The translations under genes and the position numbers were made by a program. Under the pieces are notes generated by a model. The model made no database searches. It saw only the letters and a list, made by a program, of their open reading frames with translations, and had not been told where the DNA came from. A DNA stretch of 64,000 nucleotides. It comes from Theobroma cacao (taxonomy: Eukaryota; Streptophyta; Magnoliopsida; Malvales; Malvaceae). Positions within the stretch are counted from its first letter, which is position 1. The number at the start of each line of letters is the position of its first letter. Positions 12,250-23,600 of this stretch are shown piece by piece. The stretch spans positions 7,312,435-7,376,434 of the forward strand of contig NC_030855.1 in assembly GCF_000208745.1 (NCBI RefSeq), written 5' to 3'.

Positions 12250-12730
12250 TAGGTAAAATAAAAAAGATAAATAATAAAAAAGTTGTTGAATTATTTAAGA
12301 AAATTTAAATAAATTTGTATTCTTTTATTGTATTTATTTAAGTTTTTATATTTTTATTTTTAGTCAAATAATTAAATCTTTATGACTAATGGTTGATTGA
12401 TTATTATTAGTCAAAATATTACTTGACATTTTATACCTCTGTGACTTTGACATAATGTTGATATGAAAAGTAAAAAATACCATATAGTTATATCATCATA
12501 CCAAATCAACATGTCACATCATCACTTAGCATTTAACGTTAGCGTCACGTGACATAGAATGATAAATGACATTTTGATTAAGTCAACTATTACTCATAAA
12601 TTTTTTTGGTTCAAAATAAAAATATAAGACCTTATTTAATTCAAAATAATAATAAAAAGATTTGATTAAATATAATAAAGAAATAAAGACTTATTTCAAC
12701 TTTTTAAAATAATTAAAATTTTTTTTAGAT
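12250..12730. mobile_element. Inverted-repeat MITE-like element, copy 1
   Basis: The left arm (GTTGAATTATTTAAGAAAAT, then TATTCTTTTATTGTATTTAT) pairs with the reverse complement of the right end (AATTATTTTAAAAAGTTGAA, then ATTTCTTTATTATATTTAAT). TTTATGACTAATGGTTGATT and its inverted partner lie further in. There is no ORF. The same scheme recurs at 13.09-13.55 kb and as a half element at about 25.94-26.2 kb, so this is a family. Degenerate ends prevent a clear target-site call. Confidence 0.6.
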
Positions 12731-12739
12731 ACTATGCCA

Positions 12740-13080
12740 ATAAAAATGAAAAAAACCCTTAGGCTAATGACACAAAGCCTTAAGTGTTGGTGGAGTAAAA
12801 TGAAAAACCCTTTAACAAAAAATATTAAAAAGTAAGGCCCCATGACAATGATAAGAATTGAAAACAATGGTGGAGTAAAATGAAAAATAACTTAATAAAA
12901 TATGTTAATGTAAGGCTCTATTCGACATCACGGTGAAATTGACAGTGGTAAGATTGAAAACAATGATAACAATGAGATTGAAACCAAGGAAGGGACAAAA
13001 TGTGCTTAACAAAAAACAATACGGACAATGAAGTGAAATGTGGTAAGAAAAATTGACCATTAAAGTTATTAAATTAAAAA
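12740..13080. other. Intergenic DNA between two MITE copies
   Basis: No gene seen. A GGTGGAGTAAAATGAAAAA string occurs twice, about 80 bp apart, with further degenerate copies of a GATTGAAAACAATG motif. This suggests an old local duplication. Confidence 0.5.
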
Positions 13081-13089
13081 TCTATAAAT

Positions 13090-13555
13090 AAATTAAGCAT
13101 AATATCTTAAAAAGTTCCTAAATTTTTAAAAAAATTTAACTAAACATTTATATTTTCTTATGTTTAATCAAGTCTTTGTATTATTATTTTAGGTGAAATA
13201 GATTCTTAAGATTAAAGATTGTCTAATTATTGTTAATCGACACTTGTCATCTTTTGACGTGGCATGAATGGTGACGTTCAATTATGTTGCAGTAATATGG
13301 CATGTTGATGTATCAAAATGGATGGTGACGAATTATGTTGATGTGACATAATTATATGAAAATATGATAGTTTCACTTTCCAAGCCAATGTCATGCCAAC
13401 TTCATGTGAGCATAAAATGAAAGATATCATTTTAACTAACAACAATTAGTCAATTATTAATCATAAGAACTTGTTTAGTTCAAAATAAATGTATAGAGGT
13501 TTGATTGAATGTAATAGAAGAATAATAACTTATTAGAATTTTTTTAAATAGTGTA
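13090..13555. mobile_element. Inverted-repeat MITE-like element, copy 2
   Basis: Same layout as the 12.25-kb copy: an arm with AAGTTCCTAAATTTTTAAAA, TTTATATTTTCTTATGTTTA and ATCAAGTCTTTGTATTATTA, facing an arm whose plus-strand sequence runs TTCAAAATAAATGTATAGAG, TTTGATTGAATGTAATAGAA, TTTTTTTAAATAG. It contains a GTGACGT...GACGTGGCAT centre like copy 1. Non-coding. Confidence 0.55.
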
Positions 13556-13559
13556 AAAG

Positions 13560-14480
13560 CTTTTAAAGGCATTATACCAAGAAAGGATGTACTGAAGGTG
13601 ACGGAGAAGAAGATCATAGCAATTCTTGAAGTACTAATGGCATGTTTGGTAGAGGGAATGGTTAAGCTATTCATTGGTAAGTGAATCATTGATAACTCTT
13701 TTGCTAGTAGCTAGTGTCACGAAGACGTAATCCGTTCAATTCGTATTTATAGGTGTCTAGCAACCTCTTGATGCCTAGTGAGTTGAGTCATGTTCCACTG
13801 ACGAGTCAATCTATATTATGTTTATGTTTACAAACTATGAAACATGTTTTATGGATTATGAGTATGTTACCATAGTGTAGTTAAATGTTGGGGCATATTA
13901 CATTATGAATGTTATGCTAAATGTGTAAAGTGACTCAAGTGCCTATATGGACATTCAAGGGTGTTGAGACATGTAAATATTATGGTGCACTAAAAATGTG
14001 ACACTCTGATAATATACGAAATGTTGCACTTACACTAACATGTTAAGAAGTTCTATATATGTGTAATGTTGTGTATAATGGTATGCATGAGTTGATATTG
14101 TATGCCTATAGATGTTTGTATATGCTTTCACATTGATGATTGTTTAAAGATGAACGTTAAAGAAGCTTGCTTCGGCCTAATAGGCTATACCTGTCTAGGT
14201 TCATGCATCGATCATGTTCCATCATAAAATGGGATATGATAGTTTGTAAGAAACGTTTATAAACAAAATGAGGTGTCTATAGGAGTTATTTATAAGAAAT
14301 ATTCGTATGGATCACCATTGGAAGCTGTACAACTTGATAACTTGTGATTTGTTGCAACTTTTTTTTTAAAAAAATGATTTGCTACAACCTAAGCTCAATA
14401 TTGAGGATTATATTGTGGTTGAAAACCTTGACTCCAAGGCCTGAAGGTATAATGACCTTACTCCTTTAATTAGGGTTCAT
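13560..14480. other. Intergenic DNA, no gene seen
   Basis: A GCATGTTTGGTAGAGGGAATGG string at about 13,640 resembles the terminal part of a hAT-type MITE. Beyond it I find no long ORF, no RNA gene and no clear repeat boundary. Confidence 0.45.
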
Positions 14481-15560
14481 CTATATCACCATCAAAATTA
14501 ATGCTTTCACTGATGAAATTTTTTGTCAATAAAGGATTAAATTCCATCAGTAACATAAATTACCGACAACCTACTAATAGAAATTTTTTTCAAAATTTAG
14601 TCAAAAATACCTTAGTTGGTAAAGCTACTTCAAAAAACTACTAAGTTTTCCTACGATAAATCTTTAATGAAATATTTTGTTGAATAATTGATCGACAATG
14701 CATCTAATTTGTTGGTAAATGTCTGACGGAGTATTCAGTTGGATTGTCAGTTGGCAATGCATTTAATCCACCGATAGCATTACTGGTTGACGCCGGGGCG
14801 TTGTAAAGGCACCTAGGCGTTATGAAAAACACCAATCGTGGCGAGGTTGAAAACCCCACTAAGGTGAATCACCAATCTTGGCAAGGTTGAAAACCCCACT
14901 AAGGTGAAAAATAGCCAAAATCCCACTTTGGTTGGCTAGGCCAAAGATATTAAAACCTCTTACTCTTTAAAAGAGCCTAGAGAAATAAGCACTCCTGCTT
15001 AAGAAAATATTATTTATTAACTCTCAATTCTGAATGTCTCATAACTAAGCCTAAGGGTCCTATTTATAGTATTATAGGCCCAAATCCTAATAAAACTCTA
15101 CTCCTAGTTATCTAATACAATTAGAATAATTAATAAGAGATTTAAATAAAATAGGTGTTCTATTCCTAAATAGAACATGACTATCCTAATCAAATACTAA
15201 TTCTTAAAAGTATTAAAATAAAAATAAGAAAAGAATCCTAATTTAAATAAAATAAAGAAAATAAATCCTAAATCAACTAAATTAGCAAAAACTAAATTTA
15301 ATAAAATACAATCCTTGACGCTCCTGCGTCACTGGTCCATATTGATTAGTTTCTAGATGGTGTTTTTCGTCAATAATTTACCATAAAAATTACCAACAGA
15401 CCCTATTGATTATTTCTGTTGAAGTTTGTTATTATTTCGTTGGTGATAATGTTATTTCAATTAGTAATACAACCCCTAATTCCATTGGTAAAAAGATTAA
15501 AAAGTATTTTTTTAATTTTTAAAACATATTTTAAAAAATTAAAAATACATATATAATAAT
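14480..15560. mobile_element. Degenerate DNA-transposon remnant hosting a solo LTR
   Basis: Short motifs of the type ACCGACA, CCATCGGTAA and CCGATAG recur on both sides (about 14,490-14,785 and 15,350-15,485). This resembles the subterminal repeats of plant CACTA elements. No TIR or transposase was found, so the assignment is weak. The solo LTR at 14,788-15,331 splits it. Confidence 0.3.
14788..15331 (-). mobile_element. Solo LTR (544 bp) with 5-bp target duplication CTGGT
   Basis: The unit starts TGACGCC and ends GCGTCA, and is flanked by CTGGT at 14,783-14,787 and 15,332-15,336. That is the signature of an LTR-retrotransposon insertion reduced by LTR-LTR recombination. Read on the minus strand it begins TGACGCAGGAGCGTCA and contains a TATAAATAGGACCC promoter-like string, which sets the orientation. 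A 40-bp unit (CACCAAT..TGGC.AGGTTG.. ACCCCACTAAGGTGA) is duplicated in tandem near 14,829-14,910. Its two ends are inverted repeats over about 16 bp (12 matches). No internal retroelement sequence remains. Confidence 0.82.
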
Positions 15561-15854
15561 TTAAATATTAGAAATATGTAAAAAATATTTTTTAATTAAT
15601 AAAAACATGAATACAAATTGTATTATTTTTATTACAATCAATTAAAAATAAAAAAGTCAAAAGCGTACAAGTATATGAAGAATCCAAATGAAAAAAAAAA
15701 CATACAAATTTATCTACTAACATCATCCCTTCGTCACAAGGGTTCACCAATTGCTTTGATGAAGATTCGGCGCGAATTGCCAACCACATCCCTCAATTGA
15801 GAATCTGCTGAACGCTAGACTCCAAGTTCATTAAACGTTAAAATAGTCCAATGT

Positions 15855-16116
15855 CCCTATGTTTATAATATTAGTATGTAAGATACTTTCTTAGTCGATG
15901 GAGAATCTTCAATTGTGAATATTCTATTTCTGAACCTCTTTTATCAAATATAATTACATTGAAAAGACCATTCCTTTCAATTTGATCATATTTGATAAGT
16001 GTGGTTCAGAAATATAATAGCCAATTAGTCGAGAAGGAAGATCATCAACTGACAAGGTAGATTATTAGTCGACTCAAAAGATAATCTTACATACTAATAC
16101 CATGAGAACAAAGGGA
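15855..16116. repeat. Long imperfect fold-back (hairpin) with ~10-nt loop
   Basis: The left arm (CCCTATG.., ATTAGTATGTAAGATA, TTCTGAACC, TATCAAATAT, ending CATTGAAA at about 15,964) is matched by the reverse complement of the right arm, which begins TTTCAATTTGATCATATTTG at about 15,975 and ends with TACATACTAATACC..AAAGGG. The right arm carries about 30 extra bases. It could be a MITE or a young inverted duplication. Confidence 0.7.
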
Positions 16117-16316
16117 ATGAAATTGAAGAATCATGCTAATCGGAGAAAATGAAAATTAACCTTCGATAGAAGGACTCATCTTGAATAAAAAACATGCAAA
16201 GACAATAGAACACATGTTTTGCAAGAGCACTCATTCTGTAGTCCTTATCTATTTTCCATTCAAAGATTTCAATACCAATAGCTCGTATATTCTATAAATT
16301 GACTTACCTATTCGAG

Positions 16317-16380
16317 ATTATTTAACAAATAGGGAATTCGCAACAATATGCTCAATCCCTACTTGCTAAATAATCCCAAA
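16317..16380. repeat. Short hairpin, ~24-bp stem
   Basis: GAGATTATTTAACAAATAGG at 16,313-16,335 pairs with the reverse complement of CCCTACTTGCTAAATAATCC at about 16,357-16,379 around a short loop. A GAGTGACAGATT..CTGT.CTC.TT.AACCCAA block is repeated downstream at about 16,408 and 16,600. This is part of a small repetitive region with no ORF of note. Confidence 0.5.
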
Positions 16381-17760
16381 TAAATTAGTCTAGTTCATTG
16401 AATCTACGAGTGACAGATTATGCTGTGCTCCTTCAACCCAAACTCGCATATTCCATTGACATGACCAACATACCCAATTTCGACAACTCGTATAATAGAT
16501 GAAATATTTTAATGTGGACAACTCATGCATTCTATAGACTTGAACAACAAATTCAACATTAATTCAATTTGAGATTGGTCGATTAGGTTCACAGAATATT
16601 CGAGTGACAGATTTTACTGTACTCTTTGAACCCAATTCATTCAAAAAATCAATCATATAAACATAAATTTATAATATATAAATCCTATCATCAACGCATA
16701 ATATTATAAGATAACTCACTTTGTACTAGCAACACTCATAATTCAAATTCAATTTTTATGAAACCACGTATAAAATCAATAGAGCACCTAATATTATCAT
16801 ACAGGGTTTTAATTGGCACACAAATTAACCAATGGCAATTCAAAGTTCTAAAGAGGAAACATTTACCAATATTGTATGCTAAGAGTGGAGGAGCTTGTGT
16901 TTGAAGGTACTTGGAAATCATACATTAATCTAACTATTAAGGGATGTAAGAGATGAATCCAGCTAAGCCTAAAAAAAATTAGATATGAAGGGGACTCGAC
17001 AAATATTCAATTGAATTGTGCTTGCATAAATAATTTATAAAATAGCACTTGAGCAAAAATACACCATCTACGTACATTACCAGGCTCTAGCTGAGAAAAG
17101 AACCAGACTACTACCCAGAAAACCACATCCAAATCATAACCCAAGAAGGCATTATGCAATCCACACTCAAGCAGGGCACATTGCCTGGAACATAATAGCT
17201 ATTATAGCAATAACAGCACTACGACACCATGAACAATGTAACCAGAGATTCAAACCCAAAGAACTGAAAAAGCAGATCATAGAACCACATCCCCATCATA
17301 AACCTAACACAACATCAAAAGAACAATTAAAGCCAGAAATTGCCTCACGATTAAAAGCAAACAAGATCAAAGGGTATATATATAGAAACAGAAGACAGTT
17401 GCTAATGGCTAAAGATTAATCTATCTTATAAGCAAAGGCTTGCCCCTTTCTCAAACGAGACATCTTCTTTGAAAAGATAAAACTGTGAAGACCGAAAGTG
17501 AATAATACCTCGTGAGTGGATGTATTTTAGAAATTGTTGGTCAATACCTTGATGTTAAAGGCACGTGCTGTTTGCTCCAAACGCCACCAATAATTAGGCC
17601 TGTAAAAGGGCATCATGGGCCTCTAACCATTCGGGCTTCAAGCCCCAGTCCTAACAATTATAAATAAATTGCTTCAAATTCAAAGTAAAAGACAAAAATT
17701 AGGAAACACCATCTCTTTCCAAAAAAAAAAAAAAAACTTACAGAGAAAAGAATGATATAT
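16380..17760. other. Intergenic DNA; possible minus-strand exons not resolved
   Basis: On the minus strand an ATG at 17,463-17,461 opens a 15-codon frame (MSRLRKGQAFAYKID) after a pyrimidine-rich leader. Another frame near 16,921-16,860 (MISKYLQTQAPPLLAYNIG) is followed by GTAAATG, a possible donor. They may be small exons of a gene divergent from the 18-kb gene, but I could not join them or recognise a family. Confidence 0.2.
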
Positions 17761-17999
17761 TATATTAGGAATTGAGCTCTAACCTGATATTGATAGTATG
17801 ATTATCTCAACAATAATGATTTTTGCTTGAGTTTTGAGGCTTTAGCCGGACGAGACGAGACAACCTACCAGTAGTTGCGGCTCTCTCAAGTGACAGCTGA
17901 AACTAGAAAAAGGAAAATTATATATAAAGAAATTTGTTGTATTATGATATTTAGAGAGAGAAAGAAACAACGAACAACAACAGTAAAGAAAACAACTAA

Positions 18000-18149
18000 A
18001 CCTTGGACTTTTTATTGAGAGAGTGCGGGTTTGCTGTTGGAACGACTCTTCTCTGTGTCTGTCTGTTTGATTTTCTTTTCTTCCTATAATATCTATAATG
18101 TCTCCAAATCTCCTCATTTCCTCTTCAACTCTGTCTTCTTTTACTTCAG
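18000..18149 (+). promoter_or_regulatory. 5'UTR exon of the At1g16860-like gene
   Basis: CT-rich leader sequence (CTCTGTGTCTGTCTGTTTG) ending in CAG|GTATGT at 18,149/18,150, a strong donor. I infer it is spliced to the acceptor at 20,617, which would leave a 20-codon uORF starting at 18,098. The transcription start is not determined. Confidence 0.5.
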
Positions 18150-20617
18150 GTATGTTCTTACTTCACCTTTTTCTTCTACATATATTGCCATTTTTACAAC
18201 TCTTTAGTTCCTTTCTGCTGTTGTCCTCTACTGCCACAAAACATCAGAAATCTCTCAGATCTTTCCAATTTTCTTGGTTTGTACTCCAAATGGCGATCTG
18301 GGTATCTTTTGTTTTTGTGATTTAGCCTGTAAATTTGCTTCTTTTAATTCTTGGGAGTTAAGAATGGAATGTTTTCATTTTTGATACCCAAACGCTATAT
18401 GTTTTGGTTTGTTTTTGACAAAATCAAAATGTAAGTGAAATCTTATATTCATGTGTTAAATCTTATATTTTGAGCTGTATGTAGAAACAAAAATGAAAAC
18501 GTTCCTTTAACTGAGCTCATCTAGCTTGGGGATATATGTTTTTTTTTGTATAGATCTCCTTCATTTGATCTTTTTTTGGTTAAAAACGGGAACAGAGTAT
18601 GCTTTGTTTCTTTGATTTGGGTTGTAAATTTGGTTCTTCAGGTGTTTGGTGAGTGTAGCAGGTTGTCTTTTTTGTATGATACCTTTCGTAATTAGAAAGT
18701 TGTGAAAGTCCACATCTTTTGGTTATTAGGCATTCCCATTTTGGGTTGTGTTTTTGATGAGAAAATGCTGTAAAAGGAAATATTGAATCTTAAACTTTCT
18801 CATGTTTTGGAGCTTTTCATGAACAAGTATTGGATCTCACCTCTTTCCTTGGTTTTGTTGAAATGTTCATTTGGTGTGCTTAGTGTTTATGATTTCTGTG
18901 ATTGATTCTGGTTCTTTGGGTAGTAGATAACTTAAATGGTACTTTTTTTTTTGTTAACTTTTATGGAGATTTGCAATGATGATCTTCTTGCAAAATCTGA
19001 GTAACTTGACTTGATTGATTCTATTGTTCCTGAGAAACTGTGAAATAGGACAAGAGAAAAAGGCCTTCCTTCAGCCTTCTTTCACTGCAACTGAGTTCTC
19101 TTTCTCTTCTTCTGCCTTCAGATCTATGTCTTTTCTTGACTTTTATTTGAAACCATGATGTGTTTAAATTGGTTAGGTGGTGGAATGTGGTGAACAGATG
19201 GCTAGTTTGTGAACTTGTTTTCCTCTCTCTCTCTCTCTCTGTGCTTTTTATGATACCATATGCTTTCTGACTTACAAGTGATCATTGTATATAATTTTCC
19301 TACTGCCTAGAACTCCATTAAATTATGCCTAATGTGAATTTGAAGTGTGAAGAGTGTTTGTATTGCTTTATTTCGTTGTTTAACTTTGTAAGTATAATTA
19401 TGACCTTGTGTTTGATTTAAGCTGTGACATTTGTTGCCTTTGCAGTTGGGTGTCACACAATTTAGTATAAGGTTATCTTCTTTTCTTGAATAGCTTTAGC
19501 TTTTTCTTTCCCTTCTTTCCCCCAGTTTTTCTCAACTAAGTTAAACAAGGGGGTGGGGCTTCAGACTTCAGTTCTCCATTTGATTGTTGGTCACTTTTTG
19601 AAGCTGTTTCTTCCTGATTACCAATGTTTTCAATTATCAGTTTTCTGGGATCCATTCATTTAGGCAGTTCTTATCTATCCAATTGGGGTACCTGTGCTGA
19701 AATGTGAAATCAGTCCATGCATTGCAAGATTGGGAGTTGGTCACTGTTGTGGATGCTTTGTTCAGGGACACAATTTCTATTGTGGTTTACTTGCTTGATT
19801 TGACAAATAAATTTATCTTTGATCCCTTGGCTTCTGATAATACAATAAGGCAATAGTCTCCAGTAAATTAAGCCTAACAAACTACTCAGAGATATTGTTG
19901 AACTTTTGGATGTTATGTAGTGTTTCTGTTTATTGATCATTTGGCAAACAAAGGAATGTTTAAATTGTGAGAATGGAAGTGTTCTTTGTAAATTGCTATG
20001 AACTGGGAGTTTGACAGAGTTTATTTTGATTATAAGACTGTTTGTGATCATATGAACCTTCCTTTGCAAATGGTTTGCGAAGAATCTAATCATGTCCTAT
20101 CATTCAGTGCTTTAATTATGTTGCTTATGTTCAGTGTAATGTGTCCTTCTTATCATATTGGATCCTGCTAATTGAATTTGCTCGTTTCTGCCATTGCATG
20201 CTTCGTTGAAATTTTGGATCAATGATTTTCTTGTCTTTCATTTTTACTCTTCTGTGTGATCTTCCATGCTGCTGCCTCATTATTGTGCCCCACCCTGTAT
20301 CAGAGATCTGATGAAAATCTATCTGGTTACTTAAAAGCCCTGCATGCTCACAAACAAGAATCCAAGATGACATCACATTTTGAAATTTTGATGCTTCTTC
20401 TATATAGTAGTGGAATTTGTTTGAATACTTTTTTTATTGTGTACAAGATTACTTTATGTTCTCTTTTCTACTGCTATATGTCTTTCTGTGGTTTACCTCT
20501 TTTGTGTGAGAGTTGGCTCTTTACCTTTGATGCCTAGTTTGTGATAAGTCCATATATATTTCTGAAATTATTGGAATAAACCACTCTTCTGATGGCTAAG
20601 GTGCTCTTTGTTCTCAG
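18150..20617 (+). other. Probable ~2.5-kb intron in the 5'UTR
   Basis: Bounded by GTATGT at 18,150 and TTGTTCTCAG ending at 20,617. The interval is T-rich on the plus strand, as plant introns are, with a (CT)n tract at about 19,226-19,242 and no supported coding exon; ORFs inside (e.g. 20,093-19,710 minus) have no domain. Long leader introns often enhance plant gene expression, but this is not shown here. Confidence 0.5.
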
Positions 20618-20695
20618 GGGGGCTTTGAGTTTGTCGTCCACATAGTGCTAGCAGTTGTTGTGTGATATTTTGGTGCATTCTATTTAGGAAGCTAG

Positions 20696-23600
20696 ATGGG
20701 TTCCAGATTCCCATCTCATAAGCTCAGCAATGGGCTTTATGTGTCAGGCAGGCCAGAGCAGCCTAAAGAAAGGACCCCAACCATGAGCTCAGTGGCCATG
20801 CCCTATACTGGTGGAGATATTAAGAAGTCAGGAGAATTGGGGAAAATGTTTGATATCCCCATGGATGGTTCTAAGTCCAGGAAATCTGGGCCTATAAATA
20901 ATGCTCCTTCAAGGACTGGATCTTTTGGAGGTGCTGCTTCACATTCTGGACCAATCATGCCTAATGCAGCGCCTCGGGCAGGCTATACCACATCAGGTCC
21001 GGGTGCCACTGGAGGCATGTCTGGTTCAGCCTCAGTAAAGAAGTCAAATTCTGGACCATTGAATAGACATGGGGATCCTGTAAAGAAATCATCTGGCCCA
21101 CAATCTGGGGGAGTAACACCAAGTGGGCGCCAAAACTCTGGTCCTATTCCTCCTGTTCTCCCCACAACTGGCCTCATTACATCTGGGCCCATCTCTTCCG
21201 GGCCACTAAATTCCTCTGGGGCTCCTCGGAAAGTTTCTGGTCCTTTGGAATCAATGGGATCAATGAAAGTGAAAGGTTCTGCTGTTCATAATCAGGCTGT
21301 GACTGTTCTCAGCCAAGATGATGACTTTTCTTTCAAGAGGAACTTCCCAAAACCAATATTATGGGCACTGATACTGCTTTTTGTAATGGGTTTCATTGCT
21401 GGTGGTTTTATTCTTGGAGCAGTTCACAATGCCATTCTCCTTATTGTTGTTGTGGTTCTTTTCGGTGCTGTTGCTGCATTATTTGCTTGGAACTCCTGTT
21501 GGGGGAGAACAGCTATTATGGGTTTCATTGCTCGTTATCCAGATGCAGAGCTTAGAAATGCAAAGAATGGGCAATTCGTGAAAATTTCTGGGGTATGTGA
21601 TTTAATTTATGATTTGATATGATATTTTCATAATTGCTAGTAGCAACTAGTGATCCACATTCACATGAACATCCCAGTTTTTCCAATGATTTATTCTGAA
21701 AATCCTGACAGTCGTTTCTCTCCCTCTGTGAAATACTGCCTTTGTTGAGGGTTCCCTTATAATTGGTCCTAAGCCAAGATTAAGGACAAGGGTTGCATTA
21801 AGTAGTTGACAGCTATCATGAAATTTGTTGAATCTTTATATATGGATCATATTGGAAATTGATTATGTAGTGGGAAAAGGCTTAGATTGATTGTGTTGTA
21901 CGTTTTGTTCCTAATGGTTTTTTGTCACTCTCTATGTCCTCCCTTCTTTAAAACTCTATTTTTCTGATCATTGGGGTTTGTGCTATTGAAATTTTTAGAG
22001 AGTTATCTAGCTCTGACAAATTTGTATAAAGGATCAACTTTGCAAATAAGATTTGTCTTATACAACCGAAAGTGTATGAAAGAAACTAGCAGAACGGTTT
22101 TAGGAGTAATCTCTGTCCTTAAATGAAATTCCTTAGAATTGAGGTGGTGGTTAAAATACTTATTTTTCTAACTGAAATAACTCATATATTTTAACTACTA
22201 ACTAGGAAAAATTTAGGACTGTGAAAGTGGAGAAAGAGGTTAAGCCTGTGTAGTTACCAGGTAGTCTTAAATAGTTATTTATCAATCATAAATTTTCCCT
22301 TAAGGATTGTTTTAACCTAAATTATGTAAAATATTCCTTCTATATGATCTAAACAATTTGAAGTGTGATTAATAAAAAATATAATTTAAGTTGATATCAT
22401 GTTGCAACTCAAGGTCCTATTGTAATTGCCAAGGGCCACACCTGTTGGATCAAAAAGCATTAATTTTATGTACATATGATCCCCTGTAACTGTTGCAGAT
22501 CTTCTAACTATTGAAAATTGAATTACAGGTCGTTTATGCTTGTCTAGTTGTGGTTTTTGTTGGTATCATTTAAGTTTATCTGCTTGTAAATGTGTAGATG
22601 ACATCGATAAGTGTGTGGTTGTAATTTTTGAAGGTGGTAACATGTGGGAATGTGCCTCTTGAGTCCTCCTTCCAGAAAGTTCCAAGATGTGTGTATACAT
22701 CTACTAGTTTGTATGAGTATCGAGGATGGGATTCCAAAGCTGCTAATCCTACTCATCGTCGTTTTACTTGGGGGCTCCGATTATTGGAAGTGAGTAATTG
22801 AATTGTTAATTTTTATTCTATTTTTTCCCAAATTCTTATGAAAATGTTATTTTCCATGTTTCTTTGTAATTTACATTTCACAGAAAGGCTTACCCTTATT
22901 TTTAAATTTCAAGTTGCTGAGGATTTTGTCCTCTCCCAAAAAGTGAAAAGGAACAAGGTTTTATTGGCTTAAGTATGCTGTGAAGTGGTACATTGCCCTC
23001 TGCTTACAGTTGTATTGGGGCAGATGTGCTGAAACTTGTGTTTATATGTTGTCTATGGCTGGATATTATGTCCCTATTATTATGTATATTTTAATTCCCT
23101 TTTGTCAAATTGATGACTTTTATTTCCAAAGTTTTCGTGCCTAATAGTTTTTGAGTCTTTTGTCATAGACATTTAATGGACATTGTTTTATCTATGAGTT
23201 CGTTCTTCACTATCACTTGTGATATTTTGAAAGACTTTGTGTCTTGTTTCCCGTTTGTTCAGTCTTGTATTGATCTGTAGGCTTCTTACGCATTTCGAAT
23301 TATCAAATTTATTATACGATGCTTCATCAAGTAGTCCAGAAGCTTTTATCAACTTAACTAATTTTATATATTTCAGCAAAAAGAAAAAAGTGACTACTGT
23401 TTGCATGTTTCTGAGAAGATGGATAACCTGTCATCATGTCTTTCTTGCACACCATCATCATGGGATCTAATTTGTTGGAGGATAAAACCTTTTTATCTGT
23501 GCTTTTAGATTTCATACTTTCAAATGTAACCTTTTTTGTGTATGTCATTTTGACAGAGGCGTGCAGTTGACTTCTACATCTCTGATTTCCAATCTGGGTT

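Noticed and set aside
17842..18117. 91-aa minus-strand ORF at the promoter of the 18-kb gene
   Set aside because: It overlaps the CT-rich leader; its composition follows the microsatellite-like sequence.
19710..20093. 127-aa minus-strand ORF
   Set aside because: It lies in the inferred leader intron of the plus-strand gene, with no domain and intron-like composition.
20983..21192. Minus-strand ORF opposite the At1g16860-like exon
   Set aside because: It is the complement of the Gly/Ser/Pro-rich linker; composition mirrors the real frame and there is no homology signal.
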